DNA from: Candidatus Mediterraneibacter surreyensis
GTDB lineage: Bacteria; Bacillota; Clostridia; Lachnospirales; Lachnospiraceae
Length of the DNA: 44,603 nucleotides
Direction: 5' to 3'
NCBI GenBank assembly: GCA_019118885.1
Contig: DWYB01000071.1
Location: 1-44,603, forward strand
Positions within the stretch are counted from its first letter, which is position 1. Each line of letters begins with the position of its first letter. Below are positions 26,240 through 34,769 of this stretch, piece by piece. The notes below the pieces were generated by a model that worked only from the letters and a program-made list of their open reading frames with translations, ran no database searches and was not told the origin of the DNA. A program made the position numbers and the translations under genes.

Positions 26240-26824
26240 ATGAAGAAACGTATCATTCTCGGCTCGGCTTCTCCGCGCAGGCAAGAACTTCTTTCGCAGA
26301 TTGGCGTGGAGTTTGAGGTAAGAGTCAGTAATAAGGAAGAGATATATAAGAGCAGTATACCGGAAGAGATCGTAAAAGAGCTTTCTCTCATGAAAGCAGA
26401 GAATGTAGCTTCAGAACTAGACGGGGATATTAAAGATACGGTTATCATCGGTGCAGATACTATAGTCGTGCTGGACGATGAAATACTGGGGAAACCGTCG
26501 GATGAAGAAGATGCAGTCCGCATGCTCACACGCCTGCAGGGAAGGGAACACTGGGTGTATACCGGCGTGGCCGTTCTTGATTTCGGACCGGACGGCGAGA
26601 AAACAGTGATCAATTATCCGGTTGGAACGAAAGTGTATGTCAATGCCATGACGGAAGACGAGATATGCGCCTATGTCGCGACAAAAGATCCGCTGGACAA
26701 GGCGGGCGCTTACGGCATACAGGGAAGGTTTGCCGCGTATATCGACCGGATTGACGGCGATTATTATAACGTGGTAGGGCTCCCGGTGTCACGGGTATAC
26801 CGGACGCTCAAAGAGATTATATAA
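26240..26824 (+). CDS. maf: Maf family nucleoside triphosphate pyrophosphatase
   Basis: Maf proteins hydrolyse non-standard or modified nucleoside triphosphates (dTTP/UTP or m7GTP types) to monophosphates. This one has 194 residues, the normal length, with the N-terminal LGSASPRRQELL motif, the GADTIVVLD block, and the KAGAYGIQGRFA and VVGLPVSRVY segments. The base specificity cannot be set from these. AAGGAG precedes the ATG. It follows the MATE gene by 45 bases with only a weak GCAGC/GCTGC hairpin between, and ends at a strong bidirectional terminator. Confidence 0.94.
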   Translation: MKKRIILGSASPRRQELLSQIGVEFEVRVSNKEEIYKSSIPEEIVKELSLMKAENVASELDGDIKDTVIIGADTIVVLDDEILGKPSDEEDAVRMLTRLQGREHWVYTGVAVLDFGPDGEKTVINYPVGTKVYVNAMTEDEICAYVATKDPLDKAGAYGIQGRFAAYIDRIDGDYYNVVGLPVSRVYRTLKEII

Positions 26825-26830
26825 AAATAG

Positions 26831-26860
26831 AGGCGCAGTCCATTCACAGGCTGCGCCTTT
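26831..26860. terminator. Bidirectional terminator between maf and the Rpn-like gene
   Basis: AGGCGCAG (26831-26838) pairs with CTGCGCCT (26851-26858), with A's before and T's after, so it can serve both convergent genes. Confidence 0.75.
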
Positions 26861-26876
26861 GATATTACTTGAGAAA

Positions 26877-27791
26877 TCAGATACCATATTTTCTATACAT
26901 TTCTTCCCGGTATTCCGGGTCAGATGCGATCTTAATGATCAGATTGTCTTTCTTTTCTTTACTGAGGATGAGGATCAGCCTGCTGTAGCGTTCAGAAGCT
27001 TGTTGCTCACCGATTTCCTGACCGATGCGCTCGCCTTCTTTTATTGCGTCATCCCATATCATTTGTCCGAGTTTTGTCATTGCAATCGCCTCCTTTACAA
27101 CTGTCAAATCATCGTTATTTAAAAATTTTACTGCGAAAGCATACAGAATGGCTTCCATTTTTTGCACTTCGCTTCTGCTGAATGAGTTTTCCGCTTTCTT
27201 CAATATATGGATACCGTCCATGATGCGGTTTTTCTGTTCCGGCTTCTCTGCCATGAGGGGTGAGAGCAGCAGTGGTATAATGTCTTCCCGTTGCAGCCCG
27301 GCTGCTGTTTTTTGATCGAGCTGCGAGAGGATCTTGCCAGGATCATTATCCTTCAGGCGGATAACTCTTACCCGGTATGTATTGATGCTTTCGGATATAC
27401 TGTTGCGGATTTTCCTGACTTTGGAGGAGCATATAACGTAAGTAATTACCGGAGCATTTATCCGTCTTGCTGTAGATGCTTCGTATTCTCGAAAACGTTT
27501 CAGATCATCGACGGTAAGAGAATCACTTTCGAATTCAAAGTGATACCAGTTCCCGTTCTCCATTTCGTAGAGAAAATCCTCATACATATGCCGGGTTTCC
27601 AGTTCCACAATCTCGGTCGGCGCCGACCGGACTGCTTTTTCCTTTATCCCGAGCCAGTGGATCAGTTCATCGCCGAAATAGTCTATGGCTGATTTAAGTG
27701 CTAAATCTTCCAGATGGCTGAGATCACTGTTTCTTTTGTAATTGTCCTGCAATAAAACCTCCGTTTCCAGCGGCACAGGAACTGTCTCCAT
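26877..27791 (-). CDS. Rpn family recombination-promoting nuclease-like protein
   Basis: The 304-residue protein resembles the Rpn/transposase-PD-(D/E)xK family common in gut clostridia. An N-terminal nuclease-like core includes YFGDELI, EIVELETRHMYEDFLYE and a WYHFEFESDSL strand with acidic residues in the expected spacing. A helical C-terminus of variable type follows (LILILSKEKKDNLIIKIASDPEYREEM). No transposase ends or target duplications are visible around it, so it is probably a stand-alone chromosomal gene and not an active element. Catalytic competence is uncertain because the canonical lysine is not obvious. Confidence 0.75.
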   Translation of the reverse strand: METVPVPLETEVLLQDNYKRNSDLSHLEDLALKSAIDYFGDELIHWLGIKEKAVRSAPTEIVELETRHMYEDFLYEMENGNWYHFEFESDSLTVDDLKRFREYEASTARRINAPVITYVICSSKVRKIRNSISESINTYRVRVIRLKDNDPGKILSQLDQKTAAGLQREDIIPLLLSPLMAEKPEQKNRIMDGIHILKKAENSFSRSEVQKMEAILYAFAVKFLNNDDLTVVKEAIAMTKLGQMIWDDAIKEGERIGQEIGEQQASERYSRLILILSKEKKDNLIIKIASDPEYREEMYRKYGI

Positions 27792-28131
27792 ACTATTATA
27801 ATATCATAACAGACAGCAGATTGCTTTGTTTTTGTAAAAATAACGGATTAATTAGCTGCGATGGATATCTGTCCGAGGTGGACGCAGATATTCGGATTGG
27901 TATTGGATGACTAACATCCAGAGAAGCGAAATGGATAAGAATCACTTCGAAATATATAATATGGGCGGCAGTATCTGTGCGAAACTGCGGTCTGTGACAA
28001 ATACAGTATCACAACCAAAGAAGAACTGCAATGTGGAAGTGCAGGTGATTTCATTTTCAGCATTTTTGACAAAGAGAAAACAATTCGTTAGAATGGTGGC
28101 TATACAGGGAATAAGAGTAAAAATGTGTTGT
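27792..28131. other. Gap of 340 bases without a supported gene
   Basis: This stretch holds the upstream region of the Rpn-like gene on the left and an orphan plus-strand promoter on the right. A hairpin with ATATCTG/CAGATAT arms (27865-27871 with 27885-27891) lacks a T tail. A plus-strand frame from 27907 runs into the antisense of the YgjP gene and shows no family features. I see no gene that I would defend. Confidence 0.5.
28066..28094 (+). promoter_or_regulatory. Orphan promoter pointing into the YgjP gene
   Basis: TTGACA and TAGAAT are spaced by exactly 17 bases. No coding gene follows on the plus strand; transcription would run antisense to the YgjP-like gene. Confidence 0.5.
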
Positions 28132-28704
28132 TTACACCATCTCCCACAGCATCTGCCCTTTGTCCCGCAGCCATTTCCGCGCTGCCCGGTAATCCGGTAA
28201 GACAGATTCCACAATGGCATAAAATGCCTTTGAGTGGTTCATCTCCCTGCGGTGGGCAAGCTCGTGTACAACGACATAGTCCAGCACTTCTTCCGGGGCG
28301 AGGATGAGCCGCCAGTTGAAATTTAAGTTGCCCTTACTGCTGCAGCTTCCCCAGCGGGTCTTCTGCTCCCGGATGGAGATGCGGCCGTAAGAGACGTCCA
28401 TAATGCGGGCGTAATATTCTGTCTTCCGGGTGAAGATATCCCTTGCAATTTCGATGTAGCGGCTGCGGTCTTTTTCAGAGAGCGGCGGATGCGCGGAAGA
28501 AGAGTTTTTTTTCTGCTCTTCAAGTCCTTTTGCGCGGGCAAGATGCTTCAACACCCAGTTTTCATTTTTAGAGACAAAATTATCAATATAGGAACGGGCG
28601 CAGTGTCTGGGAGAACGCACGAGAACGCGGCCATCGCGGGTCACCTGGATCGCGATGGTCTTCCGGCTGCTGTATATAATTTCGTATTCAAAAGGATGGT
28701 TCAT
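28132..28704 (-). CDS. YgjP-like (DUF45) metallopeptidase domain protein
   Basis: I place the start at ATG 28704, giving 190 residues; the open frame runs further upstream but there it is only antisense of the response regulator. The zinc site is clear: HELAH at 147-151 with H157 in the REMNHSKAFY segment, in the WxxH-like layout of the M48/SprT-related DUF45 family. The preceding TRWGSCSSKGNLNFNWRL motif is diagnostic. Such proteins are cytoplasmic predicted zinc proteases of unknown target. A CCGGGG stretch lies upstream of the start but is a poor ribosome site. Confidence 0.9.
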   Translation of the reverse strand: MNHPFEYEIIYSSRKTIAIQVTRDGRVLVRSPRHCARSYIDNFVSKNENWVLKHLARAKGLEEQKKNSSSAHPPLSEKDRSRYIEIARDIFTRKTEYYARIMDVSYGRISIREQKTRWGSCSSKGNLNFNWRLILAPEEVLDYVVVHELAHRREMNHSKAFYAIVESVLPDYRAARKWLRDKGQMLWEMV

Positions 28705-28834
28705 GATAGTACCCCGGAATTCTGTTAAGTGGTAACAATTGATAGTGTATAGTGTAGCAGGAAACGTGGACCTTCCGCAAGTGTCAGAAAGCAGGATTTC
28801 CCGAAGACAGGATTGGGATAAAAAAGGAGTAAAA

Positions 28835-29380
28835 ATGGAACGAATACTTATTATAGAAGATGACGAGGTTCTGGCGCAGGGAGTGAAGTTCAATCTGGAG
28901 CTGGCAGGATTCTCCGCAGATACAGCATCTGATTTGAAAGAGGCAAAGAGAAAACTGGATAATGTGCTGTGGGCAGGAACGGGATCAGAAGCAGGCTGGC
29001 AGCTCTTGATTCTGGATGTAAATCTCCCAGACGGGGATGGATTCGCTTTTGCAGGCAGCTTGAGAAAAGAGCGTGACATCCCGGTGATCTTTCTGACGGC
29101 GAGAGATCTGGATGAAGATATGATGCGGGGCTTTGAGACCGGAGCGGATGACTATATCACAAAACCGTTTAATGTACAGATACTGGTTCAGCGGGTGCGC
29201 GCGGTATTGAAGCGATATCGTATGGGAAATGAGAAGAAGGAGCGGATCAAAGCAGGAAATCTGGAGATAGACTTCAGGTCTTGGCAGGTGTGGAAAAATG
29301 GAGAGGAACTTATACTTACGCCCACTGAGTTTAAGCTTTTGAAGAAATTCCGGTGGGGCTGGCTGTCGGCGGGATTGTGA
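28835..29380 (+). pseudogene. Truncated OmpR-family response regulator
   Basis: A complete receiver domain is present (D9/D10, phospho-acceptor D61 in LILDVNLPDG, T88, K110 in ITKPFN). The winged-helix domain begins normally (GNLEIDFRSW...LTPTEFKLLKKF) and then changes abruptly at about residue 172 into RWGWLSAGL and a stop. It is 181 residues long instead of about 225, missing the recognition helix and wing, so DNA binding should be lost. The foreign tail is the next gene (an ABC permease) read in the wrong frame. AAAAAGGAG precedes the ATG. An assembly chimera would look the same. Confidence 0.85.
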
Positions 29381-30834
29381 GCTATTTCATACAGCCGTCC
29401 GGATGGAGCTGGCTGAACATGCTGATGATTTCTGTATGTGTCGCTGCGGCAGATGTAGTTACCGTCTTATGCTCCATTCAAAGACCGGCGAAGATAGCCG
29501 CTTCCATATCACCGGTCGAAGCCGCAAAATACGGGGGATATGAAACAGGAGACAAGGGAGGGGAACAGAAGCAGAGCGGAAAACTGGCGCGCAGGATCAC
29601 TCCGGGAAGTCTTGCTCTTATGAGTAGTTTTCGGAATAAGAAAAAGACAGCCCTAACCCTCGTATCTCTCGGAATTGGCGGTGTGCTGTATATGCTGGCG
29701 GCTTTCTGGGTGAGTTCTACAGATCAGGAAAAGTATGCAAGACAGGGGGAGTTTGCATATGGTGAGTTTGTCATTGATTATTCGTATAATCTTGTGGAGA
29801 CGGTGGAACACGGAGAGATGGAACTGCGGACAGAACACCCGCTGGACAGCTCAGTGACCGAAAAAATTGAGAGTATTGATGGTGTGGAAAGGGTGATTCC
29901 CGTGGAAAGTATTCCGGTTTCTTTTGAAACACACAATGATGACGGGAGCGTACGTGTAGGAGCACTCAGTGAAGAGCGTGCAGAGTCTCTCCGGGATATT
30001 GTACAGGAGGGGAATCTGTCTTATAAAGATATGGCGGAAAACGAGAGTATCATAACGACAGACGGCGGCGTTTGGGAAGAAGTGTATGGATGGAAACTGG
30101 AAGTGGGAGATGAAGTGGCGCTTACCTGGTATGACGGGCGGCAGGAACGTGAGGAGACTTTTACTGTGTGCGGGATTATTGACGCAGATGATTTCTCCAG
30201 AGTGTCGGACGGTCGGCCGGGAGACCATACGTTGTCATTCCTGCTCCCGGATGTGGTCCTGCAGAAGATGGCGGGAGATGCCGGCCTGACCGGAAAACTC
30301 GTGATCAAGACAGATATGGACAAGGATGAGCAGATAGAGGACAGTCTGAATGCGCTTCTTGAAGAGTATCCGTATTATTCCCTTGACACGCTGCGGGAAA
30401 ATATACTTGAAACAGAATCTATGTTTACGCTGTTTTTTTCAGTCATGGTCGGGATCAGCCTGTTTATCATAGCATTTGCTCTTATCAATCTGCTCAACAC
30501 ACTTATTACAAATATTCTGACACGCGGACGTGAGTTTGCCATGCTCCAGTCTGTCGGCATGACAAGAAAGCAGCTTGCAAAAATGCTCCGTGTGGAAGGA
30601 CTGACGCTCTCGGCTGGAAATCTTCTGATAACGTTAGTGTTCGGCACTGCGGCGGGATATCTGATGATCTGGTTACTGAGATATTTTGGCGCAGACTATA
30701 TGCATTTCGTGTTCCCTGTGTGGCTCTTTCTTGGATATGCAGTTTTTATCCTGCTTGTTCCGGTACTGATCACGGAATATATGGTGAGGAGGTTCCGGCG
30801 ACAGACGCTTGTGGAGAGACTGAGAGAAGAATAA
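29353..30834 (+). pseudogene. Back half of an FtsX-type ABC transporter permease
   Basis: The 493-residue frame has the second half of a BceB/FtsX-like permease. There is a membrane segment pair at the start (GLAVGGIVSYFI; MLMISVCVAAADVVTVL), the AKIAASISPVEAAKYGG linker, and a membrane segment near 97-118. A large extracellular domain (about 120-360) follows, then the FtsX domain (MFTLFFSVMVGISLFIIAFALI, SVGMTRKQLAKML and two final helices). Relatives are about 800 residues; the first FtsX domain is missing. Out-of-frame permease sequence (EEIPVG) extends left into the response regulator. Kinase and ATPase genes that normally accompany it are also absent. No ribosome site fits the GTG at 29353. 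Confidence 0.8.
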
Positions 30835-30848
30835 TGGGATAATAATAT

Positions 30849-30900
30849 GAAAAAGAGGAGAATGTATCGATGATAAAATAGATACGTTCTCCTCTTTTTC
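30849..30900. terminator. Bidirectional terminator after the permease remnant
   Basis: AAAAAGAGGAGAA and TTCTCCTCTTTTT pair with an inner GTATC/GATAC extension around an A/T-rich loop. A's precede and T's follow, serving the convergent deacetylase gene too. Confidence 0.9.
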
Positions 30901-30922
30901 ATGGTTTATATGTCTGGCAGAT

Positions 30923-32353
30923 TTAGTTATTCACCGAATGATGCGCCGGATAGGAATCAACGGTCAGTGCCTCAAATGCATATCCCTGACTCCGGTAATG
31001 CTTGATGATATCCGGCAGAGCCTCTACAGTTGTTCCTTTCGCATCAGTATCATGCATCAGGATGTTAATGTGCTGGGCGTTGCTGGATGTGGCATTTTCA
31101 ACAAGCGTCTTTGCGGGAATGTTATTTCCGCTGGCGTCTGTGGAATCACAGTTCCAGTCAAAATACTGGTAACCTTTTTCCTGTACTTCTTTGGTCAGTT
31201 TGGTCATAATGCCGGGGCAGTACTGTTTGCTTACGGTATTGCTCGACCCGCCTGGAAAACGGATCAGTTTCGACTCTATACCGGTTGCTTCTTTTACCAT
31301 ATCAGAAATCTTCTGCAGATCGTCAAAATATGCTTCCTCAGATGCATAGACTTTTGCATAGTCGTGAGTGTAGGTATGCAGCGCCACAACGCTGCCCTGA
31401 TCGACGATGCGTTTGAGTACATCGTTATGTTTCTGGTTATTTCCCGTTACGAAAAAGGTGGCCTTCGCATTGTATTTATCCAGGATCTTAAGAATCTTGT
31501 CTGTGTGCGCGGAGGGACCGTCATCAAATGTGAGATAGACGACCTTACGGTCATAATCCCGGTCCTTTCTGACGGTAACTTTCCGAACGGTGGTTCCTTC
31601 ATTTCCGGAACGGTCTTTTGTCGTATATGTAACTTCATAAGTGCCTGGCGTGGCAAAATCAACCTGATCTGAATTGACGGAAAACTTCGGGTCCGGATCC
31701 ATGTCATCGGTCACTGTGATGCCTTCGGAGAAGTCCATTGTTCGCCCTTGAAGTACTTCCACATTGTCTGCACCCTGGACTACAGGCGGAGTGATGTCTT
31801 TTTTTCGTGTCAGTGTGGTGGTCTCCACGGTCTCGTTGCCGGATGTATCCGTAGCGGCAATCTGTACGTCATAGGTTCCCTCTTTATCCCATGGTTTCTG
31901 ATCTTTAAACCGTATGGAAGTCTCTGTAAAGTCGCTGACTTCTTTTACAAATTTTTCCGGTGTGATTTTTTCCACAAGATCCGTTGTATAAGGTTTTAAG
32001 GTCAGCTTGGGAGGCGTTGTGTCCTCTACTTTGACAGTGGCTTTATACTCGTGTCCGCGGCATGTATAGGTGACAGGATAATCTCCGAGCTTTTCCACAT
32101 TTGCTTTTGATTGGATATCTACGTCTTTTTTGTCGGCAAAATAAAGATCTTTTACGTTTTCCCACGGATCAAACGGCGACATGAGTTCATGTTTAATGAC
32201 GGTATCTTTCAGTTTTACCGGATGAGTGTAAAAATATGCAAATATCCCTGCTGCAGCCATGATCAGAATAATTAGCAGTACGGCGGTGATCCGCAGCAAA
32301 GTACGCCGGCGTTTTCTTTTTTTTAATAATTTTCTTTTGTCTTTCTTTGTCAT
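30923..32353 (-). CDS. Membrane-anchored polysaccharide deacetylase with Ig-like domains
   Basis: This 476-residue protein starts with a very basic tail and one membrane helix (about 19-42), so the rest faces outside. Two beta-sandwich repeats follow (about 111-184 and 187-264, each starting at DTTPP/DITPP and ending with a T-rich strand), then a NodB deacetylase domain (about 268-465). The metal and catalytic motifs are there: TFDDGP with D277/D278, HTYTH with H326/H330, RFPGGSSN and the late MHD. It likely removes acetyl groups from peptidoglycan or another surface glycan. The promoter is at 32396-32424. Confidence 0.92.
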   Translation of the reverse strand: MTKKDKRKLLKKRKRRRTLLRITAVLLIILIMAAAGIFAYFYTHPVKLKDTVIKHELMSPFDPWENVKDLYFADKKDVDIQSKANVEKLGDYPVTYTCRGHEYKATVKVEDTTPPKLTLKPYTTDLVEKITPEKFVKEVSDFTETSIRFKDQKPWDKEGTYDVQIAATDTSGNETVETTTLTRKKDITPPVVQGADNVEVLQGRTMDFSEGITVTDDMDPDPKFSVNSDQVDFATPGTYEVTYTTKDRSGNEGTTVRKVTVRKDRDYDRKVVYLTFDDGPSAHTDKILKILDKYNAKATFFVTGNNQKHNDVLKRIVDQGSVVALHTYTHDYAKVYASEEAYFDDLQKISDMVKEATGIESKLIRFPGGSSNTVSKQYCPGIMTKLTKEVQEKGYQYFDWNCDSTDASGNNIPAKTLVENATSSNAQHINILMHDTDAKGTTVEALPDIIKHYRSQGYAFEALTVDSYPAHHSVNN

Positions 32354-32395
32354 ATTCCCCTCTTATGTAAAAAAACAATTTATGTGTGTGGCTTC

Positions 32396-32424
32396 ACTAT
32401 ACTAGGATAAAGGGATATATGCAA
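32396..32424 (-). promoter_or_regulatory. Promoter of the deacetylase gene
   Basis: On the minus strand TTGCAT and TATAGT are spaced by 17 bases, 43 bases from the start codon. Confidence 0.65.
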
Positions 32425-32469
32425 GTCAGTTACATAAAACATAATCAAAAGTACATAAAATATTAAGAA

Positions 32470-32498
32470 TTGACCATTTTCGCCGGGATGGTTATACT
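32470..32498 (+). promoter_or_regulatory. Promoter of the YjdF-like gene
   Basis: TTGACC and TATACT are spaced by 17 bases and lie 39 bases before the start codon. Confidence 0.65.
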
Positions 32499-32537
32499 AT
32501 ACACGATACGTTTCAAGCGGTGCAAAAGGATGGTTAT

Positions 32538-33572
32538 ATGAATAGAAAGAATAAGGAAAGCGATGATATAAGGCAGAATAACAATGAAAATCGAAAAAAT
32601 AAAAAGAGTCCGGGCGGCCGTATGCGGAATCTGAGCGAAGCACTGTATATGGAGCTTCGCGAGCACAAAAGTTCCTTTATTGTGTATTTCACACTCCGCA
32701 TCCTTGTGATCGTGATGTTGCTTCTTCAGCTGCTGAACCGGAACTATGAGAATGTGTTTCTCTGTGCATTGACGTTGATCCTGTTGATCATGCCAAGTCT
32801 TGTGCAGGTTACGTTTAAAGTGGAGCTGCCTACGACACTTGAGATCTTTATCCTGATCTTTATTTTCGCAGCCGAGATACTGGGGGAGATCAGTGAGTTT
32901 TATCTCGTATTTCCTTTCTGGGATACAGTACTCCATACGATCAATGGATTCCTTGCGGCGGCCATCGGCTTCTCCATGGCAGATCTTTTGAACCGGAGTG
33001 AAAAAATCGTATTTAATCTTTCACCTTTGTTTACAGCTATTGTTGCATTTTGTTTCTCTATGACGATCGGCGTCATCTGGGAGTTCTTTGAGTTCGGAAT
33101 GGATCAGTTGGCCGGGTATGATATGCAGAAAGATACAGTTATCCATACGATCCGATCAGTAACGCTGGATCCGGCCGGCCGTAATGTGCCCTATGTGATA
33201 GGTAATATTACGGAGACGGCGGTAAATGGACAGGAGCTGGGACTTGGAGGTTATCTGGATATCGGCCTGATCGATACGATGCAGGATCTGATCGTCAACT
33301 TTATCGGTGCGTTTGTATTTTCCGTGATAGGTTTCTTATTTGTAAAAAACCGGGGGAAAGGCAAACTTGTCGGCAGATTCATCCCCCGCAGGAAAGCAAA
33401 GGATAGAGATTTCCTGAAGATTGCAAGAGAGATCGCGGAGAACGGAGATGACGTGAGAACAGTAGTGCGCAATAGAGCGGGGCGGCGGGTAGAAAAAAAG
33501 AAAAAATCAGTGGCTAAGCCGGAAGATCAACTTCCAGATAAGAAAGAGGATAAAAGCTCCGAAGATCGTTGA
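32538..33572 (+). CDS. YjdF/DUF2238-like integral membrane protein
   Basis: I start at ATG 32538 (AAAGGA 7 bases upstream), giving 344 residues. After a charged N-terminal tail there are about six or seven helices. The segment GEISEFYLVFPFWDTVLHTINGFLA (split here) and later VIWEFFEFGMDQL have the acidic and histidine residues inside the membrane that mark this family. The C-terminus from about 275 is a long charged tail (KKKKSVAKPEDQLPDKKEDK), cytoplasmic and disordered. Function is unknown for the family. It ends within the 3' part of the convergent YwaF-like gene (66-base overlap). Confidence 0.7.
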   Translation: MNRKNKESDDIRQNNNENRKNKKSPGGRMRNLSEALYMELREHKSSFIVYFTLRILVIVMLLLQLLNRNYENVFLCALTLILLIMPSLVQVTFKVELPTTLEIFILIFIFAAEILGEISEFYLVFPFWDTVLHTINGFLAAAIGFSMADLLNRSEKIVFNLSPLFTAIVAFCFSMTIGVIWEFFEFGMDQLAGYDMQKDTVIHTIRSVTLDPAGRNVPYVIGNITETAVNGQELGLGGYLDIGLIDTMQDLIVNFIGAFVFSVIGFLFVKNRGKGKLVGRFIPRRKAKDRDFLKIAREIAENGDDVRTVVRNRAGRRVEKKKKSVAKPEDQLPDKKEDKSSEDR

Positions 33573-34223
33573 GGCGATATAGAGCAGAATAACGCCGGTA
33601 TTGCCGAGGTACGGGAGCAGATCACGGAATATAACCTGCTGCATCTGGTAATCCGGATTAATATAGAACATATTGATCGTTCCGAATCTGTCCAGAGACA
33701 GGTTCAGGAGTTCGGCGATCAGGCAGCAGGTGAGATACAGACATGTGCTGTACAGAAAAGGACGCAGTGGGAACGCGGGTGCAAGGATGCGGGAAAACAG
33801 CGTCCTTTTTTCATTTGATCGGAGCAGACGTATATAGGTGATCCCTGCGGTTATCCCTATTATAATAAGAAGAATATGCCACAGGTAAGAATGCAGAGTA
33901 AGGGCGGGAAGCGGGTAAATAAGCCCGGATGTATCTGCGAATACAGCAATTCCGCCCAGCAGACAGTAGCACATGAGAAAAGAGAGCAGAGCTGATCTGG
34001 CATGTCTGTTTCGTATCCACGGATAGACGAGCAGGACATACATGGGGATACTGCAGAGTTGAAATGGAAAATACCACCAGTTATAGCTGCCGCCTCCGAT
34101 GACGAATGTAAGAGTAAGTTGTTTCCATATTTCACTGCAGAACATAATAATACCGCATGCGAAGAAGAAAATATCCGATATATGTGAAAAATATGTTGAT
34201 AGCAAAGATTTTTTTCTGTTCAT
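33507..34223 (-). CDS. YwaF/TMEM164-like integral membrane protein
   Basis: The 238-residue protein has about seven membrane helices. The WWYFPFQLCSIPMYVL segment in the second helix, the LHSYLWHILLIIIGI segment with a histidine and the C-terminal NMFYIN loop resemble the YwaF/TMEM164 family. Human TMEM164 was reported as an acyltransferase using a conserved cysteine; C57 in FQLCSI would be the equivalent. The bacterial role is unknown. A TATAAT-like box on the minus strand (34241-34246) sits close upstream, and the tail overlaps the convergent YjdF-like gene by 66 bases with no terminator between. Confidence 0.75.
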   Translation of the reverse strand: MNRKKSLLSTYFSHISDIFFFACGIIMFCSEIWKQLTLTFVIGGGSYNWWYFPFQLCSIPMYVLLVYPWIRNRHARSALLSFLMCYCLLGGIAVFADTSGLIYPLPALTLHSYLWHILLIIIGITAGITYIRLLRSNEKRTLFSRILAPAFPLRPFLYSTCLYLTCCLIAELLNLSLDRFGTINMFYINPDYQMQQVIFRDLLPYLGNTGVILLYIASTIFGAFILFLIWKLIFRLSH

Positions 34224-34514
34224 TTATGCACCTCTCCTATATTATAGCGCAAACTTGGAAATGTTTATACCGGATTGCTGTTTTTTAAAGTCGGGTAAGC
34301 GGGGAAAGGATGTGATATTGTATGAAACATACAAATAATCGATAATTTTTCGGTGATTTTAGACAAAGTGATATGAGAAGTTGAGAACTGCTCCGATATT
34401 CGGGAAAAAGCCATGAAAATTCAATAAAACTTTATTCCGTTAAAGTTATGAAAAACGACAAAATGAAGTAAAAAATGAGTGCCTGAACGAAAAAAAGATT
34501 CGTGTGTGAAAATG
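34224..34514. other. Upstream part of the atp leader gap
   Basis: An A/T-rich stretch of 291 bases without a supported gene. It contains the presumed -10 of the YwaF-like gene (34241-34246) and a perfect inverted repeat TTGTATG-AAA-CATACAA at 34318-34334. I see nothing else that I can support. Confidence 0.5.
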
Positions 34515-34543
34515 TTGACAAAATTCGAAACGGGGCGTAATAT
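34515..34543 (+). promoter_or_regulatory. Promoter of the F-type ATP synthase operon
   Basis: TTGACA and TAATAT are spaced by 17 bases. Transcription would begin near 34550, leaving a leader of about 220 bases. Confidence 0.75.
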
Positions 34544-34548
34544 TTATT

Positions 34549-34618
34549 CAGCTTTTCGAAATGATATTTTAATAAGTAGGAAAGCTGTTACATAAGGAAA
34601 AAGCAAGGCAGCTTTTTC
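34549..34618 (+). promoter_or_regulatory. Possible attenuator in the atp leader
   Basis: Three short segments compete: CAGCTTTTC (34549-34557), GGAAAGCTG (34579-34587) and CAGCTTTTTC (34609-34618). The middle can pair with either the first or the third. The second pairing ends in a short T run, like a weak terminator; the first would prevent it. Confidence 0.45.
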
Positions 34619-34670
34619 TGTACAAGACGGACGGAACTGAAAAGTGAAAAGGATGATAAGGGGTTCAAAG

Positions 34671-34748
34671 ATGAGCAACTCTTTTTTTTATGCAAAAATC
34701 AATCCGCAACAGATCAGGACGCCCGCCGATCTATACAGTAGAAAGTAA
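34671..34748 (+). CDS. 25-codon leader ORF upstream of atpB
   Basis: ATG at 34671, preceded by ATAAGGGG at 8 bases, opens a 25-residue frame ending in TAA at 34746-34748. The product begins MSNSFFYAKI and ends DLYSRK. It sits where other operons carry atpI, but it is too short to be that protein and has no membrane helix. It may be a leader peptide that couples translation to atpB, whose ribosome site begins 8 bases past its stop. It could also be chance. Confidence 0.35.
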   Translation: MSNSFFYAKINPQQIRTPADLYSRK

Positions 34749-34769
34749 AAAGACAAAGGAGGGAGCAAT

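Noticed and set aside
26877-27791. Active transposable element around the Rpn-like gene
   Set aside because: No terminal inverted repeats or target duplications are visible, and the gene is flanked by an ordinary terminator.
27907-28200. Plus-strand frame of 97 codons in the gap before the YgjP gene
   Set aside because: It has no ribosome site or recognisable features and its second half is the antisense of the YgjP gene.
28705-29079. N-terminal extension of the YgjP-like protein to 315 residues
   Set aside because: The extra 125 residues are antisense to the response regulator and carry no domain; the true start is ATG 28704.
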